From Gammaproteobacteria bacterium (GTDB taxonomy: Bacteria > Pseudomonadota > Gammaproteobacteria > SZUA-229), in the NCBI GenBank assembly GCA_027858635.1, contig JAQICG010000295.1:1-8200 (forward strand): DNA of 8,200 nt, in the 5' to 3' direction. Of this stretch, positions 5,365 to 8,200 are shown piece after piece. A program made the translations under genes and the position numbers. Under the pieces are notes generated by a model. The model was not told where the DNA came from. It worked only from the letters and a program-made list of their open reading frames with translations, and did not search any database. Every line of letters begins with the position of its first letter. Position 1 is the stretch's first letter.

Positions 5365-5397
5365 TCACCTTATAGCGCTTTCACCCAGAGGATACAC

Positions 5398-5766
5398 ATG
5401 CAGCCGTCACCGGAAACCCGTCGAGCCGTTTTCACCGCCGATATTGATAATTTTGAAGAAAAAGTCATCCAGGCCTCGCACCACACCCCCGTTCTGGTTG
5501 ACCTATGGGCCGAGTGGTGCGCTCCCTGCCGGGTACTGACACCCGTTTTGCAGCAACTCATCGACGAATACGAGGAGGACCTGCTACTGGCCACCGTGGA
5601 AGTGGATGAAGGCGACGGCGAAAACATGAAACTGGCCGGTCGTTATCAGGTCAGAGGATTTCCCACCGTCATCCTGTTTATAGATGGCGAAGAAAAAGCC
5701 CGCTTTAGCGGCGCCAAGCCGCTCTCGTTTCTCCAGCAGTTTGTGGATGAGAATATTAATTCGTGA
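5398..5766 (+). CDS. Thioredoxin-fold protein with WCAPC active site
   Basis: The 122-residue product is a single thioredoxin domain with a short N-terminal extension. Core motifs are VLVDLWAEWCAPCRVLTPVL (32-51) with active-site Cys41 and Cys44, EVDEGDGENMKLAGRYQVRG (68-87) and FPTVILFIDGE with cis-Pro89. Normal thioredoxin is about 105-110 residues with WCGPC. The Gly-to-Ala change between the cysteines should shift the redox potential somewhat but keeps the dithiol. No signal peptide is seen, so it acts in the cytoplasm as a disulfide reductase or chaperone-linked thioredoxin. AGAGGA (5387-5392) with a 5-nt spacer supports the ATG. The gene stands alone, divergent from the cupin operon, with a palindrome 32 bp after its stop. 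Assignment to the thioredoxin family is firm; which cellular partner it serves is not. Confidence 0.9.
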   Translation: MQPSPETRRAVFTADIDNFEEKVIQASHHTPVLVDLWAEWCAPCRVLTPVLQQLIDEYEEDLLLATVEVDEGDGENMKLAGRYQVRGFPTVILFIDGEEKARFSGAKPLSFLQQFVDENINS

Positions 5767-5777
5767 ATTGAAAACAT

Positions 5778-5831
5778 AGTTGGCAGTTATTAGTAGGCAG
5801 TTGGCAGTTAAGGGCGTTTAACTGCCAACTG
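5778..5831. repeat. 14-bp perfect palindrome with an extra direct copy, after the thioredoxin gene
   Basis: CAGTTGGCAGTTAA (5798-5811) and TTAACTGCCAACTG (5818-5831) are perfect inverted arms around a 6-base loop. The inner word agttggcagtta also occurs at 5778-5789, so three copies lie in 54 bp. No T run follows. It could act as an mRNA-end hairpin or be a dispersed REP-like repeat; 'GTTGGCAGTT' arrays recur in intergenic DNA of many bacteria. Confidence 0.6.
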
Positions 5832-5866
5832 ATAATTTGTTCGTTTAATAAAGTTTATGCACAATG

Positions 5867-6003
5867 AAAGCCCTGACCCTGCTGTGCTACTACGCCGTTT
5901 AAAGTTCGTGAAGTGGTTACGTTGTACAAAAGCCAGTCGACAGTAAGGGCTTTAACAAGTGACGAAGTCAATTGATTTCGTCTTAATACGTATTCTTAAA
6001 GCC
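5867..6003 (+). promoter_or_regulatory. Structured leader before the ygiM-like gene with three mutually pairing arms
   Basis: aaagccct (5867-5874), agggctttaa (5946-5955) and ttaaagcc (5996-6003) allow two exclusive pairings of the middle arm, each over 8 bp. Between the second and third arm lies a 22-bp near-palindrome (5961-5982, centre tcaattga) with one G-T pair. I see no T run after the last pairing. The remainder of 5767-6045 has no gene; the only short frame found (ATG 5864, ten codons) is not convincing. Confidence 0.35.
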
Positions 6004-6045
6004 TTGCTGAAAGTTAGGTAGTTATTTTTTATTTAGGAAATTAAA

Positions 6046-6765
6046 GTGAGCAAAAACAAAATGTTTAGTAAAAAAGAACGGTCTATACATTCTTTAATGT
6101 TATCAGTGCTTATCGTAATCCTTGCAACAATAAGTGTGTCGGCACAGGCGAAAACCGCATACATTAGTGATGAAGTTAAAGTCGCTATGCGCTCAGGTGC
6201 TTCTAATGCACATCGTATTATAAATTTTCTTGTTAGTGGTACGGCATTTACGGTGCTAGGTAGTTCAGACGATGAGAAGTTTGTCGAGATTAAACTTTCG
6301 GATGGCACAACAGGCTGGGTTGCAGCTGAAAATGTCATGGACACCCCCAGTGCTAGAGAACGTTTGGCTTCTGCAAATAATAAACTGAGCCAGGTTAGAC
6401 AGGAAAATAAAGAGCTAAAAAATACCGTTGCCGAATTAACAGCTGAAGCTAAGCAGTTAAAAAGCGAGATAAATACTTTACAGAATGAGCGAGCCAAATT
6501 AAATGATTCGCTGGATGATATAAAAACGACCTTAGCTAGGCCCTTATCCTTGCATCAAGAGAACATGCAACTGAGGGGTGAGCTTAGTAAAGCGAAAGCG
6601 AATGCAGAGAAACTGGATAAAGATAATCAGCAACTTCGCGATACCGTTGCCCAGCAATGGTTTATGATTGGTGGCGGAGTATCGTTAGGTAGTTTAATTT
6701 TTGGGCTTCTACTTACTCGCATTAACTGGACTAGAAAGCGTGAAAACTGGGGCAGTGGTTTTTAA
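6046..6765 (+). CDS. ygiM: YgiM-like 'SH3 and anchor' envelope protein (TIGR04211 type)
   Basis: The 239-residue product has an N-terminal signal-like helix (about 17-33) with a cleavage-like SAQA (32-35). A bacterial SH3 domain follows (about 38-98: YISDEVKVAMRSGAS ... TGWVAAENV), then a long coiled coil (about 102-204) and a C-terminal membrane helix in WFMIGGGVSLGSLIFGLLL (205-223) with a basic tail. This order, including the closing W-F-M-I/V-G-G-G-V helix, is that of E. coli YgiM. It probably sits in the periplasm tethered to the inner membrane; its function is not well defined. GTG at 6046 is preferred because AGGA (6035-6038) lies 7 nt upstream; ATG 6061 is the alternative. The gene looks AT-richer than its neighbours and, as far as the window shows, stands without a partner such as cca, its usual enterobacterial neighbour. 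Confidence 0.85.
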   Translation: MSKNKMFSKKERSIHSLMLSVLIVILATISVSAQAKTAYISDEVKVAMRSGASNAHRIINFLVSGTAFTVLGSSDDEKFVEIKLSDGTTGWVAAENVMDTPSARERLASANNKLSQVRQENKELKNTVAELTAEAKQLKSEINTLQNERAKLNDSLDDIKTTLARPLSLHQENMQLRGELSKAKANAEKLDKDNQQLRDTVAQQWFMIGGGVSLGSLIFGLLLTRINWTRKRENWGSGF

Positions 6766-6851
6766 TATTTAAAAACGAATCATAGTCTGCAGAGAAAGAC
6801 TTATAGTTATTTCCTCTTTGCCTTATCTGTTAGCACGACCAAAGGAACAAG

Positions 6852-6934
6852 AAATGGGGACAGGCATAACCCCTGTTACAATCCAAAGTAGAGAAGGAAA
6901 ATGAGATGCATCTTTTATAGACCTGACCCCATTT
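6852..6934. repeat. 83-bp element with 13-bp near-perfect inverted ends
   Basis: aaatggggacagg (6852-6864) and cctgaccccattt (6922-6934) are inverted copies with one mismatch. Just inside the left end, ACAGG (6860-6864) can pair with CCTGT (6872-6876). Words such as 'AATGGGG(A/T)CAGG' recur near REP-associated transposases in gammaproteobacteria, so this may be a non-autonomous remnant. No transposase frame is inside it, and I see no target duplication. Confidence 0.5.
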
Positions 6935-7027
6935 TCTGAGGCGCAGAGAAAAAATAAAATCTATTGTTGATTCGTGGCTGCTATCAGGTATGGTCGCGAT
7001 ATCGATAATATTTTAAGAGCAAAAATT

Positions 7028-7049
7028 TTCACCGCAGAGAGCGCAGAGG
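7028..7049. repeat. 'CGCAGAG' intergenic repeat
   Basis: The stretch contains caccgcagag followed by agcgcagagg, two copies of CGCAGAG about 9 bp apart. Another CGCAGAG lies at 6942-6948. 'TTCACCGCAGAGAGCGCAGAGG'-like text is a widely seen intergenic repeat, here from memory rather than a search. Confidence 0.45.
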
Positions 7050-7063
7050 AAATCTTCTGGTAG

Positions 7064-7081
7064 GTGCGATTTCAATCGCAC
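7064..7081. repeat. REP-like hairpin GTGCGATT / AATCGCAC
   Basis: gtgcgatt (7064-7071) and aatcgcac (7074-7081) are perfect inverted arms around TC. The form 'GTAGGTGCGA...TCGCAC' is that of short REP sequences in pseudomonads and relatives. It lies between other repeat types and far from any start codon. Confidence 0.55.
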
Positions 7082-7148
7082 AACACTGTTTAAGAATGCT
7101 TTCCGCTTTAAGAACCCTTTTGCCACAAAAGAAACATCTGGTTTTTTT

Positions 7149-7234
7149 GTAGGATGGGCAAAGCGCAGCGTGCCCATAGAACCCACCAACATCAAACAAA
7201 AAGATGGGCACGGCAAAGCCTTTGCCCATCCTAC
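7149..7234. repeat. Inverted pair of REP-like 'GTAGGATGGGCA' units
   Basis: gtaggatgggcaaa (7149-7162) and tttgcccatcctac (7221-7234) are perfect inverted 14-bp arms. Each unit also folds alone: ATGGGCA (7154-7160) with TGCCCAT (7171-7177), and GATGGGCA (7203-7210) with TGCCCATC (7223-7230), the latter with an inner GGC-aaa-GCC. The arrangement is a head-to-head repeat pair separated by 25 bp. It may also end transcripts of the diguanylate cyclase gene, whose stop is 38 bp away. Confidence 0.75.
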
Positions 7235-7271
7235 GTAAAACTCTGCGCTATTATGTTAATCAACCAGTCTC

Positions 7272-8189
7272 CTAGTCGGCTACTGATACAAAATCTCTTC
7301 CTGCAGCCTTTGCCTGATAGAGACCTTCATCGACACGTATGAGAAAATCCTGTGCACTTTCATTGGGTTTATGTTGGGCGACGCCAATACTGGTAGTGAA
7401 ATTCACTTCTTCATTGTCGTTGCTATATACAGTCACTTCGTGGCAAGCCACACGAATTTTCTCTGCCAGTTGAATGGCCGCTTCTACATTGCAGCGAGGC
7501 AGAATACTGAGAAACTCTTCACCTCCAGAACGTCCCGCTACGATATCACCTTGCGAGTGTTCCTGTAATATCCCGGCAAAGGCCTGTAGCACCAGATCGC
7601 CAGTGTGGTGACCGTGGTTGTCGTTAATGCGTTTGAACAGGTCGAGATCGAATAGCAAGACGCACAGATTGTTTTCCTGCATGCTATTCAGTGCAAGCTC
7701 TTCCTCGATCTTTGCCGATAATATGCGGCGGTTGACCAAGCCTGTCAGGGTATCGCGGGTCGCCTCACGATAGAGTCGCATCAGCATATGTAGCTGGGTA
7801 ATTTCCACCCACAGCGCAATCGCGCCCAGTAGTAGCAGCAGCCACAGTTGAGACAATGTGTTGAAGGTGAATAATGAGCCTACCAGTAGGTGGGTAGTGA
7901 TGAAGAATGTCGTGATCAGTATCAGGTAGGTTACTCCCTCCAGCAAAGTCAGGGGGACGATGGTCATCAGTGCCATGATGAGCAGAGGCAGGAAACTGTA
8001 TCCAAGCATGATGGCATTGTCACTGCCATCAGGCAGAAGGGTGTATGAAGATAGGGAGAACAGACCGGTGATAGTGATAAAAAGAGTGATGCGCATCCTT
8101 GCGGCATTGAGTTGGTTGCACACAATTCCCCACATTGCCAGAGCTATTAAAGACGCGGAGAAAATCAGACGTAGAACCAGAAATTTCAT
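7272..8189 (-). CDS. Membrane-bound diguanylate cyclase (GGDEF domain), lacking the I-site arginine
   Basis: About five membrane helices (3-23, 33-52, 58-80, 83-104, 111-130) lead into a GGDEF domain from TRDTLTGLVNRR (144-155). Catalytic features are FDLDLFKRIND (180-190) with Asp181 as metal ligand, and GGEEF at 222-226, a form known to be active. It should make cyclic di-GMP from two GTP at the inner membrane, controlling the switch between motile and attached life. The product-inhibition motif RxxD just before GGEEF is SQGD (212-215), so feedback by c-di-GMP is probably lost. The loop DIVAGRSGG has one residue more than the usual DxxxRxGG. No Shine-Dalgarno precedes ATG 8189-8187 and the frame stays open to the edge, so the true start may lie past base 8200. 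The sensor part is unassigned. Confidence 0.88.
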   Translation of the reverse strand: MKFLVLRLIFSASLIALAMWGIVCNQLNAARMRITLFITITGLFSLSSYTLLPDGSDNAIMLGYSFLPLLIMALMTIVPLTLLEGVTYLILITTFFITTHLLVGSLFTFNTLSQLWLLLLLGAIALWVEITQLHMLMRLYREATRDTLTGLVNRRILSAKIEEELALNSMQENNLCVLLFDLDLFKRINDNHGHHTGDLVLQAFAGILQEHSQGDIVAGRSGGEEFLSILPRCNVEAAIQLAEKIRVACHEVTVYSNDNEEVNFTTSIGVAQHKPNESAQDFLIRVDEGLYQAKAAGRDFVSVAD

Positions 8190-8200
8190 GAAGGTGGCGC

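Noticed and set aside
5864..5896. Ten-codon frame MKALTLLCYYAV-like before ygiM
   Set aside because: No Shine-Dalgarno and no coupling to the next gene; probably chance inside the structured leader.
5946..6018. Integron attC site ending in GTTAGGT (6012-6018)
   Set aside because: The right end fits GTTRRRY, but the left end (ctttaac) does not fit RYYYAAC, the paired inner boxes are missing, and no integrase or cassette array is present.
5778..7234. CRISPR array
   Set aside because: Repeats here are palindromic, of different sequence and unevenly spaced, with no constant spacer length and no cas genes.
7013..7342. Minus- and plus-strand frames of 62-67 codons in the repeat region
   Set aside because: They are translations of the palindromic repeats themselves (for example CALCGENF from the CGCAGAG repeat), a frequent false gene call.

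Overview
The window reads as chromosome of a gammaproteobacterium that is not a close enteric relative. The pointers are a DjlA-type membrane co-chaperone, a YgiM/TIGR04211 'SH3 and anchor' protein, Shine-Dalgarno-led genes of moderate GC, and intergenic palindromes of the kind common in free-living gammaproteobacteria. I cannot name a genus. There is no phage, plasmid, CRISPR, tRNA or rRNA signal, and no complete transposase.

Layout. (1) 1-2514, minus strand: a tight three-gene run read right to left. It holds a membrane protein with a degenerate M48 peptidase fold and C-terminal TPR-like helices, then a stand-alone Lon substrate-binding (LonN) domain protein, then the start of djlA, which leaves the window at base 1. 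All three families deal with protein quality control, so a membrane proteostasis operon is a fair inference. The LonN gene has no ATG, GTG or TTG upstream of its conserved first motif. djlA is preceded by a 13-codon reading frame whose stop overlaps its start (TAATG). (2) 2515-2765: a divergent control region with a 14-bp direct repeat. (3) 2766-4697, plus strand: a cysteine-free, Irr-like Fur-family regulator, a strong intrinsic terminator, then a dihydrolipoamide dehydrogenase-type flavoenzyme whose ribosome-binding site can be caught in alternative hairpins. (4) 4719-5285, minus strand: a cupin protein, a two-helix small membrane protein and a possible 22-codon frame or thioredoxin remnant. 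(5) 5398-5766, plus strand: a small thioredoxin with a WCAPC site, divergent from the cupin across a nested inverted repeat. (6) 6046-6765, plus strand: a ygiM-like gene, visibly AT-richer than its neighbours, behind a structured leader. (7) 6766-7271: about 500 bp without a gene, made of several unrelated palindromic repeat families. (8) 7272-8189, minus strand: a membrane-bound diguanylate cyclase that may continue past the right edge.

A loose theme in the middle of the window is redox and iron: a heme/iron-type Fur regulator, a flavin disulfide oxidoreductase and a thioredoxin. Nothing proves that these act together. I did not find an obvious new multi-gene system. The most unusual points are the probable non-canonical start of the LonN gene, the overlapping leader frame of djlA, the peptidase that has lost its zinc-binding residues, and several competing RNA structures in leaders.
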